From contig JBBQVS010000010.1 in assembly GCA_038211295.1 (NCBI GenBank), positions 1-64,000 on the forward strand: a stretch of 64,000 nt of DNA, read 5' to 3'. Positions 17,702 to 26,729 of the stretch are shown one piece after another (position 1 is the first letter of the stretch; each line of letters starts with the position of its first letter). The notes beneath the pieces are model-generated. The model was not told the DNA's origin, searched no databases, and saw nothing but the letters and a program-made list of their open reading frames with translations. Both the position numbers and the translations under genes were made by a program. Source of the DNA: JBBQVS01 sp038211295 (GTDB lineage: Bacteria > Chloroflexota > Ktedonobacteria > Ktedonobacterales > Ktedonobacteraceae).

Positions 17702-17785
17702 GGTTTATGAACACTTGTTCTTATTATTCTCTGTATTTTTCTTCTATTCATTTGTTTATGGAGCGTCTTTATTATGCCAATTCGT
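17691..17785 (+). repeat. Duplicate of the mutL promoter/start region, right (functional) copy
   Basis: Matches 16154-16249. This copy drives and begins the intact mutL gene. The two copies bracket about 1.44 kb of AT-rich, gene-poor DNA. Confidence 0.85.
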
Positions 17786-19840
17786 CAGCTCGCGCCCGAT
17801 GTTGCCGCGAAGATTGCGGCGGGTGAGGTGGTCGAACGACCTGCCTCCGTTGTGAAAGAACTCATCGAAAACAGCATCGACGCGGGTGCGACGCAAATCC
17901 GCGTTGACCTCGCGCAGGGTGGCCTACAACTGATTCGCGTTACCGATAATGGTTCAGGTATTCCTATCGCGGAACTTCCCCTCGCCCTCTCGCGCCACGC
18001 CACCAGCAAGGTTGCGGAGATCGACGACCTTGAACATATTCACACGCTTGGCTTTCGCGGCGAAGCACTCGCGAGCCTTGCAGCCGTCGCTGACGTAACC
18101 CTGTTGAGTCGCCATAGAGACGCGGAGCAGGGCGCACAACTTCACGCCGCCAACGGGCAAATATCTGAGGTAACAACCGCGGCCTCGCCAGAAGGAACGA
18201 CGCTTACCGTTCGCAATCTGTTTAGCTCTGTGCCAGCGCGACTCAAGTTTCTCAAGAGCCGCAACACAGAGGTTAGCCACTGCCATCATTTGCTGGAACA
18301 GTACGCGCTGGCCTATCCCGAAATTCGCTTCAACGTGTTTAGTGACAATAAACAAATCTTCGCCACCCCCGGCGACGGGCAACTCACAAGCGTGCTTGTC
18401 GAGGTCTATGGGGTACAGATCGCGGATCAGATGATCCCTGCCGGGGTGAGTATACAAACACCGTTAGCAGAACAGACATCCGAGGATACAAGTTACCCAA
18501 TTGTGACGGGCTACGTGAGTCGGCCCGCGTGCTACAAAAGTACGCGCCAATTTATCTCATTTTTTGTCAATCGACGCTGGGTACTGAGCCGTATGCTTAC
18601 CTCCGCCGTAGAGGGTGCCTATCACTCGCTTCTATTAACGGGCCGTCATCCAATCGCGGTAATCAATATTCAGATTGACCCAACGCTCCTCGATGTCAAC
18701 GTGCATCCCGCGAAAACCGAGATTCGTTTTCTCAAAGAACGACGCGTCTTCGCTGCCATTCTCCGCGCTGTCCGCGCCGCCCTACTTGAAGAACCCGCAA
18801 TGGCGGAGTGGCAACCACGCGCGACGGAGGTTGAGTCACTCGCGAGTGACGAACTCGAACAAGCGGAGAACACAGACACGGGAGATAACGACGAAACACT
18901 TTCTTTCATCGATAACGTGGAAGCTCCGCTACCGCAGGATAACCCCTGGCTCACAGTGACGGAAGAGGAAAGCGGCACCAGACCGCCGCCATCCGCGCGT
19001 CTCTGGCAAAATCATATCCGCACACCTGAAAATGGACAAAAGAGACCTGTGACAGTGAGCGGTTCCGCGTGGCCCGTTCAAGCCCCCCCTCTCGAAGAGG
19101 AACCCGCAGTATTGCCTACACCTGAACCCGTTGCTGGGGACGTGGTAAAGGGAGCACAGCCCGATACTGCACACTCGGTTGAGGGCGCGACAACATTAGC
19201 CTTAGCGGATGCTGTACAACACAATTTCCCTGGTCAGACGTATGAGCAACAGGCGCGGCGGCTCCCACGTCTGCGTGTCGTCGGGCAACTCTCGCAAAGC
19301 TATATCGTGACCGAGGGCGAAGACGGCATGTATCTCGTCGATCAGCACGCCGCGCACGAACGCATCTTATTGGAGCGTATGGTGGCGGCAATGAAGGCAC
19401 GTACTCCGATTGCCCAGTTGCTGCTGACACCCATGGATCTACCCCTCGCGCCAAGCGAGTTGGAGGCCGTCGAAGAGCATCAGCAACAGCTTACCCAGAT
19501 TGGCTTCTCGTTGGAAATGACTCAGAGCAACACGCTCTCGGTGCTTGCCGTACCGACAATTCTGGTCAAACAGATGAATGTGCGCTCTCTGCACGAGTTG
19601 TTGATTGAACTTACCTCGCAGGATACGCTGGGACATACGGAGACCTGGGAGGAACGCGCGCTGGCGAATGTCGCATGTAAAGCGGCAATCAAGGCCAAGT
19701 ACTTTTTGACGGTGAGTGAGATGCGCGAAATGATCGAGCAGTTAGAACAGACGCAAGCACCCTATAGCTGCTGTCATGGTCGTCCTACGATGGTACACTT
19801 TGGCCTGTCCGCGCTGGCACATGAATTTGAGAGGCGGTAA
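17774..19840 (+). CDS. mutL: DNA mismatch repair protein MutL
   Basis: 688 residues. MutL couples mismatch recognition by MutS to strand incision and excision. The N-terminal GHKL ATPase has ENSIDAG, DNGSGI and GFRGEAL; a variable linker spans about 350-480; the C-terminal dimerisation domain contains the endonuclease motif DQHA(x)2E(x)4E at about 520 and the Zn-site CCHGRP near the end. It is therefore an incising MutL, as in bacteria without MutH. CPHGRP is the usual form, so one Cys replaces Pro here. GGAG lies before the ATG. priA follows after 5 nt. No mutS is in the window. Confidence 0.97.
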   Translation: MPIRQLAPDVAAKIAAGEVVERPASVVKELIENSIDAGATQIRVDLAQGGLQLIRVTDNGSGIPIAELPLALSRHATSKVAEIDDLEHIHTLGFRGEALASLAAVADVTLLSRHRDAEQGAQLHAANGQISEVTTAASPEGTTLTVRNLFSSVPARLKFLKSRNTEVSHCHHLLEQYALAYPEIRFNVFSDNKQIFATPGDGQLTSVLVEVYGVQIADQMIPAGVSIQTPLAEQTSEDTSYPIVTGYVSRPACYKSTRQFISFFVNRRWVLSRMLTSAVEGAYHSLLLTGRHPIAVINIQIDPTLLDVNVHPAKTEIRFLKERRVFAAILRAVRAALLEEPAMAEWQPRATEVESLASDELEQAENTDTGDNDETLSFIDNVEAPLPQDNPWLTVTEEESGTRPPPSARLWQNHIRTPENGQKRPVTVSGSAWPVQAPPLEEEPAVLPTPEPVAGDVVKGAQPDTAHSVEGATTLALADAVQHNFPGQTYEQQARRLPRLRVVGQLSQSYIVTEGEDGMYLVDQHAAHERILLERMVAAMKARTPIAQLLLTPMDLPLAPSELEAVEEHQQQLTQIGFSLEMTQSNTLSVLAVPTILVKQMNVRSLHELLIELTSQDTLGHTETWEERALANVACKAAIKAKYFLTVSEMREMIEQLEQTQAPYSCCHGRPTMVHFGLSALAHEFERR

Positions 19841-19845
19841 ACACA

Positions 19846-22452
19846 ATGTTAGCCGATATTTTGACCGCTTCCGCGAGTTGGCAGGCGGAACACCCCTTGC
19901 TGACCTATCTTGTGCCAGAAGAGTTTCAGGCCGACCTACGCCCTGGGCAACTCGTCGCGATTCCCTACGGCAAGCAACTGGTCGAGGGCATTGTCTGGAC
20001 AATCGCGGAGAACGAGTACGAGACACTCAATTTTTCCAGCGAGGATGAGGTGCTGCGTCCACTCAACGCGATTCTCGACCTTGAACCCGCGCTCCTGCCA
20101 CATCAACGCGCTCTCGCGGAATGGATGGCGGACTACTATGTGACACCGTTAGCATTTGTCGCGCTGATGATGCTCCCCCCCGGCCTGATGCAACGCTCGC
20201 AGGTTGTCTTACATCTGGTTAAAGACGACGAAGCACCCGTTGAGGCAAATGAGCAGACGCTGCGTATTCGTGCGCTGGTTGGCCTGTTACTTGAGGAGGG
20301 CGAACTGGATATCGAACGACTCAAGGAGATGCTTGGCCCCAAACGCGCGAAAGAGGTACTCAAAGAGGCACTGGAAAGCGGCATTATTCAGCGCGATGCC
20401 CAGCTGCACACGCCACAGGCTAAACCAAAAGTACAGCGCATTGTACAGCTTGTGGCACAAGGTGAAATGCTCGCGGCATGGCGGCAACGCGTGGAAGAGC
20501 AGGCGCGACAGAACGCGGTGCAATTCGCGAATGTAGATATGGCTCCCGACAATGTACGGCGGCGGCCCATTGGCAAGAGTAAGAGTACCATACCCGACCC
20601 CTGGGCGTTGCCGGGCATGATTGCGACCCTGACGCTTACTGAAGAGGACAAAGAAAGTCTGGTCGCGCGTCGCCTGCTTGCCGCGCTTGACCTGCTACAA
20701 CAAGCTCCCGCCTCTGGTCAACAGTGGACGCCGGGCATGTTATGTAAAGCGTGTGAGCTGACACCCGCGCAACTGCAACGCCTTGTGCGCGACAATATTA
20801 TCACCATTGAGCGAACAGAGGTACGGCGCAATCCCTTTCTGGGCCGCGCCATTCCTGCCTCGACGCCGCTTAACCTCACATCCGAACAACGACAGGCTGT
20901 GGACACCATTCTTGGCGATGCCTCACATCCTATTTTGTTGCACGGTGTAACGGGCAGTGGCAAGACAGAGGTGTATCTACAGGCACTCGCGGCGGTTATC
21001 GCGCAGGGCAAACGCGGTATTGTGCTTGTGCCGGAGATCGCGCTGACAACGCAGGCGGTACAGCGTGTCGCGGGTCGTTTTCCTGAACGTGTCGCGGTTA
21101 TTCACAGTGAGTTGAGCGCGGGCGAACGCTACGATGAGTGGCGGCGTATCCGTGACGGGAAAGTTGACGTTGTGATTGGTTCGCGTTCCGCGCTGTTCGC
21201 GCCAATCTCTAACCTTGGCATCATCATTGTGGACGAGGAACACGAAGCGGCTTACAAACAAGGGGAGCGCAAACCAACCTACCACGCGCGTATGAGTGCG
21301 CTTGTGCTGGGTAATATTCTACATATTCCGGTTGTGCTTGGCAGTGCCACGCCCTCCGTCGAAACGTTTTACCGGGCCGAGCAAGGCATGTATCGGCTCG
21401 TAGAATTGCCGGGACGCATCGGAGCGTCGCTTCCGCCTGTCGAGATTGTCGATTTACGCGCGGAGTTGCACACGGGCAACACCAGTATCATCAGTCGCCG
21501 CCTACAAGAAGAGTTAGAGCAGGTCTTGAACAAGAGGCAACAGGCAATTCTTTTTCTCAACCGACGTGGTGCGGCGAGTTGCGTTCTATGTCGCGACTGT
21601 GGCTATACCGCCCTGTGTGACCGTTGCGATATTCCATTGACGTACCACTCTACCGAGCGTATTTTGCTCTGCCACTATTGTGGACGCAACAGTAAGATGC
21701 TACAGTTCTGCCCGAATTGCAATAGTTCTGGTATCCGCTACTTTGGATTAGGCACGGAGAAGGTGCAGGAGACCATTCAGAGAGCGTTTCCTGACGCCCG
21801 TATTCTGCGCTGGGATAAAGACACGGCTCGTAACCGCCGCGCCCACGAGCAATTACTGGACCGTTTTGCCAACCGCGAAGCCGACATCATGGTTGGCACA
21901 CAGATGATCGCGAAGGGGCTTGACTTGCCCGGCGTAACACTGGTCGGCGTCGTCTCGGCGGACATCGCGCTCAACCTGCCCGATTACGCATCGCCCGAAC
22001 GCGCCTTTACCATTCTTACGCAGGTCGCGGGCCGTGCGGGTCGTGGTGCTGAAGCGGGACGCGTCATCATCCAGACCTTCAATCCACAACATTTTTGCAT
22101 CGATGCCGCGTCCCGCCACGACTACCACGAGTTTTATCAGGCGGAAATAGAGGCACGTCAACGGTACGGCTACCCTCCGTTTCGGCAGTTTGTCAAATTC
22201 ACCTACAGTCACGAGAACCGCCACCGTTGCCAGAACGAGGCGTTGTTGCTCGCGGAACGGCTCAACACCTGGATTGAACGGCTCCAACTGCCCGCCACCG
22301 ATATCGTCGGCCCTGCACCCGCCATGATGGAGCGTATCCGTAGCAAGTATCGCTGGCAACTTATCGCACGTGGCCCCAACCTGCACCGCCTGCTACGCGT
22401 TGTTGATGCCCCCAATTGGGAGGTCGATATCGACCCCGTGAGTACGGTGTAA
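19846..22452 (+). CDS. priA: Primosomal replication restart helicase PriA
   Basis: 868 residues, longer than typical (about 730-800) because of an enlarged region between the 3'-DNA-binding domain and the helicase core. PriA recognises stalled forks and reloads the replisome. The helicase core has Walker A GVTGSGKTE and DEEH. The Zn-binding insert shows CVLCRDCG, CDRC, CHYC and CPNC Cys pairs, and the GTEKVQE and GRAGRG motifs follow. It starts 5 nt after the mutL stop and is cotranscribed with it, pairing mismatch repair with fork restart. Confidence 0.96.
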   Translation: MLADILTASASWQAEHPLLTYLVPEEFQADLRPGQLVAIPYGKQLVEGIVWTIAENEYETLNFSSEDEVLRPLNAILDLEPALLPHQRALAEWMADYYVTPLAFVALMMLPPGLMQRSQVVLHLVKDDEAPVEANEQTLRIRALVGLLLEEGELDIERLKEMLGPKRAKEVLKEALESGIIQRDAQLHTPQAKPKVQRIVQLVAQGEMLAAWRQRVEEQARQNAVQFANVDMAPDNVRRRPIGKSKSTIPDPWALPGMIATLTLTEEDKESLVARRLLAALDLLQQAPASGQQWTPGMLCKACELTPAQLQRLVRDNIITIERTEVRRNPFLGRAIPASTPLNLTSEQRQAVDTILGDASHPILLHGVTGSGKTEVYLQALAAVIAQGKRGIVLVPEIALTTQAVQRVAGRFPERVAVIHSELSAGERYDEWRRIRDGKVDVVIGSRSALFAPISNLGIIIVDEEHEAAYKQGERKPTYHARMSALVLGNILHIPVVLGSATPSVETFYRAEQGMYRLVELPGRIGASLPPVEIVDLRAELHTGNTSIISRRLQEELEQVLNKRQQAILFLNRRGAASCVLCRDCGYTALCDRCDIPLTYHSTERILLCHYCGRNSKMLQFCPNCNSSGIRYFGLGTEKVQETIQRAFPDARILRWDKDTARNRRAHEQLLDRFANREADIMVGTQMIAKGLDLPGVTLVGVVSADIALNLPDYASPERAFTILTQVAGRAGRGAEAGRVIIQTFNPQHFCIDAASRHDYHEFYQAEIEARQRYGYPPFRQFVKFTYSHENRHRCQNEALLLAERLNTWIERLQLPATDIVGPAPAMMERIRSKYRWQLIARGPNLHRLLRVVDAPNWEVDIDPVSTV

Positions 22453-22558
22453 ATGCACGTGTGAAAAGAGGGAGACCGCAAGAGTCTCTCAATGTCTCAA
22501 TACCTGTCACCCTCTCGTGTTGCTCGAACGTGATACAAAAGAGAAAAGGAGCTATACT

Positions 22559-22786
22559 ATGGCAGACAATGACAAACTCAAGGCAGGCGATCACGTCGAG
22601 TGGGAGACATCCCAGGGCAAGACATCGGGTACGGTGAAAAAGAAGATCATCGAACCAACTGACATCAAAAAGCACCATGTCGCGGCCTCAAAGGACAATC
22701 CCGAATACATCGTCGAAAGCGATAAATCAGGTAAAGAGGCGGCCCATAAACCAGGCGAATTGAAGAAAACACAAGAAAAAAAATAA
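22559..22786 (+). CDS. DUF2945 (hypervirulence-associated TUDOR-like) small protein
   Basis: 75 residues from the ATG at 22559, supported by AAGGAG upstream. The core KLKAGDHVEWETSQGKTSGTVKKKI, followed by VAASKDNPEYIVESDKSGKEA and HKPGELKK, is the DUF2945 pattern: a compact SH3/TUDOR-like fold found in many soil bacteria and fungi. It is highly charged and cytoplasmic. Biochemical function is unknown. It is flanked by priA and ends at a bidirectional terminator. Confidence 0.88.
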   Translation: MADNDKLKAGDHVEWETSQGKTSGTVKKKIIEPTDIKKHHVAASKDNPEYIVESDKSGKEAAHKPGELKKTQEKK

Positions 22787-22828
22787 TACTCATCAGGTTA
22801 TACTAAGTAGTATAACCTGATGAGTATT
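22785..22828. terminator. Bidirectional terminator between DUF2945 and NUDIX genes
   Basis: Perfect 21-bp inverted repeat (22785-22805 and 22808-22828) with only 2 nt between arms; A/T-rich ends supply T-rich flanks on both strands. The DUF2945 stop codon lies within the first arm. Confidence 0.75.
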
Positions 22829-22838
22829 ATATCGACGT

Positions 22839-23327
22839 TTATACGCGTTGATAGTTCCAGCTAAGACTTTCCCCATGTTCATAGGGCATGATGCCGTGAA
22901 AGGGGCGCGTGTCGGCGTCAAAGACCATTGGTAAAAAGTAGCGGTCACTGGGCCAGATAGCTACCGTTAAAACCGAGTCCAGTGGCACCCACTCAAGAGT
23001 TCCCTCGTTGTTGTCTGTGAGCTGATCGCCGTGCCAATTATTCACAAGAAAAATAAAGCCGAACCAGTCTTCACCATTTTTGCCAAAACCGGGCCATGAA
23101 ATGGTGCCACGCAAAACTGCATGGTCAACAATCAATCCCGACTCTTCGCGGATTTCGCGGCTCAACCCGCTCACGATATCCTCGTTTGCCTCGACTTTGC
23201 CGCCCAGACCATTATATTTTCCATAATGAATATCGTCGGGCCGCTTATTGCGGTGTACCATCAGCACATGCTTACCGTCAAGCGACAAAATATAGCCAAG
23301 TGTAGCAAGTACAGGTGTATATTTCAT
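22839..23327 (-). CDS. NUDIX hydrolase, MutT/8-oxo-dGTPase type
   Basis: 162 residues from the ATG at 23327, which has AAAGGGA upstream; the frame stays open upstream without a better start. The Nudix box is complete: GGKVEANED and SREIREESGL give G(x5)E(x7)REUxEExGU. The N-terminal LGYILSLDGKHVLMVHRN and the context HYGKYNGLGGK resemble 8-oxo-dGTP diphosphatases, which clean oxidised nucleotides, but NUDIX substrates cannot be assigned from sequence alone. It converges on DUF2945. Confidence 0.9.
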   Translation of the reverse strand: MKYTPVLATLGYILSLDGKHVLMVHRNKRPDDIHYGKYNGLGGKVEANEDIVSGLSREIREESGLIVDHAVLRGTISWPGFGKNGEDWFGFIFLVNNWHGDQLTDNNEGTLEWVPLDSVLTVAIWPSDRYFLPMVFDADTRPFHGIMPYEHGESLSWNYQRV

Positions 23328-23479
23328 ACCGTTTGTTTCCCTTTGCCTGTGAGAATTTATGCAGACAAAACTGCTTACCTCTATTTTACCCACTTCCCCA
23401 GGTGTATCTCTCTTTAGGTATACACACGTACCACAAGTACCTATTCTTTTCAAAGTACACAAATGGAGTATAAAATTTC

Positions 23480-24352
23480 ATGGCAAGCTCAAAAACAATG
23501 CAAGACAAAATTTGTCTCGTGACCGGCGCGACCTCCGGCATGGGCAAAGAGACCGCGCTTGGTCTCGCGCGTCAGGGCGCGACAGTTGTGCTAGTCGCAC
23601 GTAGCAAAAACAAGGGTGAAGAGACGCGACAAGAAATTACGCGTCAGAGCGGTAACGAGAACATCGACCTATTGCTCGCTGACCTTTCTTCGCAGCAGGA
23701 GGTTCGCAGGCTCGCGGCGGAGTTCCAGGCGAAATATAAACAGTTACACATCCTCGTCAACAACGCGGGTGCAGTCTTTACTAAACGCCAAACGACGGTT
23801 GATGGTCTGGAGATGACCTTCGCGCTCGACCACCTCGCCTACTTTTTGCTCACGAACCTATTGCTAGATACGATTAGAGCTAGCGCACCCGCGCGTATCA
23901 TCAATATCAGTTCGCAGGCCCAGGGTACAGGTAAAATCAACTTTGCAGACCTACAGAGCGAGAAAAGCTATGGTGCCTTTGGCTTTACCGCGTATTCACA
24001 GGCCAAGCTTGCCAATGTCATGTTCACTTACGAGCTGGCACGTCGCTTGCAAGGCACAAGCGTTACCGTGAATGCCGTCGGCCCTGGCCCTGTCTCCACC
24101 AACTTCGGTTTTGACAACGGTGGCGTTGTCAAAAGGTTGAGCACATGGATAGGCCGCTTGGGCAAGACACCCGTCGATGCCGCCAAGACTGCTATCCGCC
24201 TTGCCTCTTCCCCCGAAATGGAAGGCGAGACTGGCAAATTTTACTATAGTGAGCGCGAAATCCATTCCTCGAAACTCTCACACAACGTCGCAGTTCAGAA
24301 GCGGCTCTGGGACGTAAGCGAACAACTTATAAAGGCTCCGGTAAACGTGTAG
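23480..24352 (+). CDS. Short-chain dehydrogenase/reductase, retinol-dehydrogenase-like
   Basis: 290 residues. Classical SDR features are present: TGATSGMG cofactor loop (about 15-22), VARS suggesting NADP preference, NNAG, the catalytic Ser in INISSQA and YSQAK (Tyr-Lys pair). The FALDHLAYFLLTNLLL phrase and overall length resemble retinol dehydrogenase/WW-oxidoreductase-like members. Substrate is unknown. GGAG precedes the ATG at about 11 nt. It is a single-gene unit. Confidence 0.9.
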   Translation: MASSKTMQDKICLVTGATSGMGKETALGLARQGATVVLVARSKNKGEETRQEITRQSGNENIDLLLADLSSQQEVRRLAAEFQAKYKQLHILVNNAGAVFTKRQTTVDGLEMTFALDHLAYFLLTNLLLDTIRASAPARIINISSQAQGTGKINFADLQSEKSYGAFGFTAYSQAKLANVMFTYELARRLQGTSVTVNAVGPGPVSTNFGFDNGGVVKRLSTWIGRLGKTPVDAAKTAIRLASSPEMEGETGKFYYSEREIHSSKLSHNVAVQKRLWDVSEQLIKAPVNV

Positions 24353-24408
24353 CACATGTGTGGCTATGCCACGCTGGAACGCGGGCCACGAAATGGCGAT
24401 ACCCTGTT

Positions 24409-24442
24409 GTATAGTAGTGGCGCGGCTTGTCCGCGCCATGCC
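24409..24442 (+). repeat. Interspersed palindromic repeat, copy B
   Basis: Core GTATAGTAGTGGCGCGGCTT followed by the complementary CCGCGCCATGCC arm. It lies between the convergent SDR and rarA genes. Its flank (TATGGTGCG on the minus strand) also matches the flank of copy A. Confidence 0.75.
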
Positions 24443-24493
24443 CCCCTGCGCCTCATCACACTCCTTACCCGCACCATACTTCTCCACTACGCG

Positions 24494-25909
24494 TCATTGT
24501 GTATCACGCCTCTTGTCTAACCACTTTTTGATGCTTGCCTCTTTGCCCTGTTGCCCTGGCTCGTAGTAATGTTTCGCCTGTAAACGTTCTGGTAGATATT
24601 CCTGCACCTTCACGGGTGGCGGCCTATCAGGATCGTCAATTTGCATCTCTTTATAATAGTCGTGAGCGTACCTGTACTCTTTGCCATAGCCCAAGTCTTT
24701 CATCAGGCGCGTGGGCGCGTTACGAATTTGCAAAGGGATGGGATCGTTGTACGCTTGTTGCACATCGGCTTGTACACGCTCGTATGCCTCCGTGAGCGCG
24801 TTGCTTTTTGGCGCGGTTGCCAGATACACAACCGCCTGTGCTAGCGCGAGTTTCGCCTCTGGCAGACCAACAAAATGTACCGCTTGCTGGGCAGCGACAC
24901 AGACCAGCAATGCCTGCGGGTCCGCCATTCCGACATCCTCCGACGCGAACCGTATCAGACGACGCACAATATACAACGGGTCTTCGCCTGCCTCAACCAT
25001 ACGGACAAGCCAGTAGAGGCTCGCGTCCGGATCGGAGCCGCGTAAGGATTTGTGCAGTGCTGAAATTGTATCGAAATGCTGATCGCCGCCTTTGTCGTAG
25101 AGCAAGGCGCGATGCTGCATGACCTCTTCGACCAACGATAACGTAATTGTGCGTTGACTCTCGTCACCCACCGCGTTCTCGTAGCTTCCGTGTGCCGCGA
25201 GTTCGAGCACGTTCAGGGCAGTGCGTGCGTCCCCATTCGCGAAGACCGCGACTGCTGTCAGCGCGTCGTCATCGATACGCATGTTCAGCGTACCCAGACC
25301 GCGCGTGTCGTCTACGAGTGCGCGGCGCAGAATACTCTGTACCTGCTCCTCGCTTAGTCCTTTGAGCGTGAAGACGCGACAACGCGACAAGAGCGCGGCA
25401 TTGACCTCGAAGCTAGGATTCTCGGTTGTCGCGCCAATCAGCGTGACGACGCCGCGCTCGACGTGTGGCAACACCGCATCTTGCTGTGATTTGTTGAAGC
25501 GGTGAATTTCGTCGATAAAAAGGAGCGTATGTTGTTTGGAGAATTGACGTAGCTTGCTGGCTTCATCCATGACTTTCCGCAGGTCAGCGACACCCGCCGA
25601 AACAGCACTCAGCGTAATGAAACGCGCGTGTGTATGGTGCGCGATTACCTCGGCAAGCGTCGTTTTGCCGCTACCCGGTGGCCCCCACAAAATAATCGAG
25701 GTCAGGCGGTCAGACTCGATTGTGCGGCGCAACAGACGGCCCGCCCCTACAAGATGTTCTTGCCCCACAATCTCATCAAGTGTGCGGGGACGCATCCGCG
25801 CCGCGAGTGGCTCGTCCGTCCTTGTCGTTGCTTGTGGATGTTGAATACTCAGCCCCTTTTTCGCGGGGACTTCATCAGTAGCATCGAAAAGTGATGTTTG
25901 CTCTGTCAT
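24494..25909 (-). CDS. rarA: Replication-associated recombination AAA ATPase RarA (MgsA)
   Basis: 471 residues from the ATG at 25909, preceded by GGAG 6 nt upstream. RarA is a clamp-loader-like AAA+ ATPase acting at stalled forks. It shows MRPRTLDEIVGQEHL, Walker A GPPGSGKTT, LFIDEIHRFNK, the sensor GATTENPSFE and the family C-terminal tetramerisation region (RFASEDVGMADPQAL). The N-terminus is MTEQTSLFD, in which QTSLFD fits the beta-clamp-binding consensus. The clamp-loader subunit holA is elsewhere in the window. Confidence 0.96.
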   Translation of the reverse strand: MTEQTSLFDATDEVPAKKGLSIQHPQATTRTDEPLAARMRPRTLDEIVGQEHLVGAGRLLRRTIESDRLTSIILWGPPGSGKTTLAEVIAHHTHARFITLSAVSAGVADLRKVMDEASKLRQFSKQHTLLFIDEIHRFNKSQQDAVLPHVERGVVTLIGATTENPSFEVNAALLSRCRVFTLKGLSEEQVQSILRRALVDDTRGLGTLNMRIDDDALTAVAVFANGDARTALNVLELAAHGSYENAVGDESQRTITLSLVEEVMQHRALLYDKGGDQHFDTISALHKSLRGSDPDASLYWLVRMVEAGEDPLYIVRRLIRFASEDVGMADPQALLVCVAAQQAVHFVGLPEAKLALAQAVVYLATAPKSNALTEAYERVQADVQQAYNDPIPLQIRNAPTRLMKDLGYGKEYRYAHDYYKEMQIDDPDRPPPVKVQEYLPERLQAKHYYEPGQQGKEASIKKWLDKRRDTQ

Positions 25910-26017
25910 AAACGCTCCATATGCTTTCCACCTCATTCTGACCTATCAAAGCACCCCTGTCAGCATGTATAATGAGGGACAACACTATCGTTTGCATACG
26001 TAAAGGAGTAGCTTTTC

Positions 26018-26626
26018 ATGGCGATTGCTTCCGGTACAACTCTCGCGGACTATCTTGTTCCCACGCGCAACACCTCTCGCAGCAAAACATTGTTACGAGA
26101 TGGCCTACTGATACTCGGCTTCAGTTTATTTCTCGCACTTTGTTCTCAGCTATCTTTTGTGCTTCCATCTACCGTCGTTCCCATAACTCTGCAAACCTTA
26201 GCGGTACTGCTCACGGGTGCGGCACTTGGCAGCAAGCGCGGCGGTCTGGCGATGCTGGCCTACCTCGCGGAAGGTGCTGCTGGCCTCCCTGTATTCGCGG
26301 GTGGCGCGAGTGGTTTTATCAAACTCATTGGTTTCACCGGCGGCTACCTCTGGGCCTTTCCAGTCGCGGCCTTTGTAGTCGGCCTCCTGTGCGAGCGCGG
26401 CCTTGACCGGCGGCTCCTCACGTCAGCGTTCGCTATGCTGCCCGGCACGCTGATTATCTATGCCTTTGGTGCCGTCTGGCTCGCATTCGCGCTTCATCTC
26501 AGCGCAGCGCAGGCGTTCGCGGCAGGCGTCCTGCCCTTCATCCCTGGCGACCTGCTCAAACTCATCATCGCCGCCGCCCTGCTACCGATTGCATGGGCGA
26601 TTGTGCGCCGCCGCACTACACTGTAA
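26018..26626 (+). CDS. bioY: Biotin transporter substrate-binding protein BioY
   Basis: 202 residues, six predicted membrane helices. BioY is the S component that captures biotin for an energy-coupling-factor transporter, or works alone. The family motif around VPITLQTLAVLLTGAALG and the GGYLWAFPVAAFVVG region are conserved. AAAGGAG lies before the ATG and a TATAAT at 25968-25973 is a probable -10 box. No ECF ATPases (BioMN) are adjacent. Regulation by BirA cannot be seen. Confidence 0.94.
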   Translation: MAIASGTTLADYLVPTRNTSRSKTLLRDGLLILGFSLFLALCSQLSFVLPSTVVPITLQTLAVLLTGAALGSKRGGLAMLAYLAEGAAGLPVFAGGASGFIKLIGFTGGYLWAFPVAAFVVGLLCERGLDRRLLTSAFAMLPGTLIIYAFGAVWLAFALHLSAAQAFAAGVLPFIPGDLLKLIIAAALLPIAWAIVRRRTTL

Positions 26627-26654
26627 AAGAGCCGCCTAAGCAGCGAACCCCATC

Positions 26655-26688
26655 GTATAGTAGTGGCGCGGCTTGCCCGCGCCATGCC
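26655..26688 (+). repeat. Interspersed palindromic repeat, copy C
   Basis: Core GTATAGTAGTGGCGCGGCTT plus GCCCGCGCCATGCC, almost identical to copy B. It sits between the convergent bioY and DUF512 genes. Confidence 0.75.
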
Positions 26689-26729
26689 TTCCGCCCGCGC
26701 TATACACTTCTCATCGCCTAATGTACTTC

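Noticed and set aside
24409..26688. Short frames beginning MARASRATT or similar at the repeats
   Set aside because: They are read from the interspersed repeat itself in each copy, without ribosome binding sites, so they are not a conserved peptide family.
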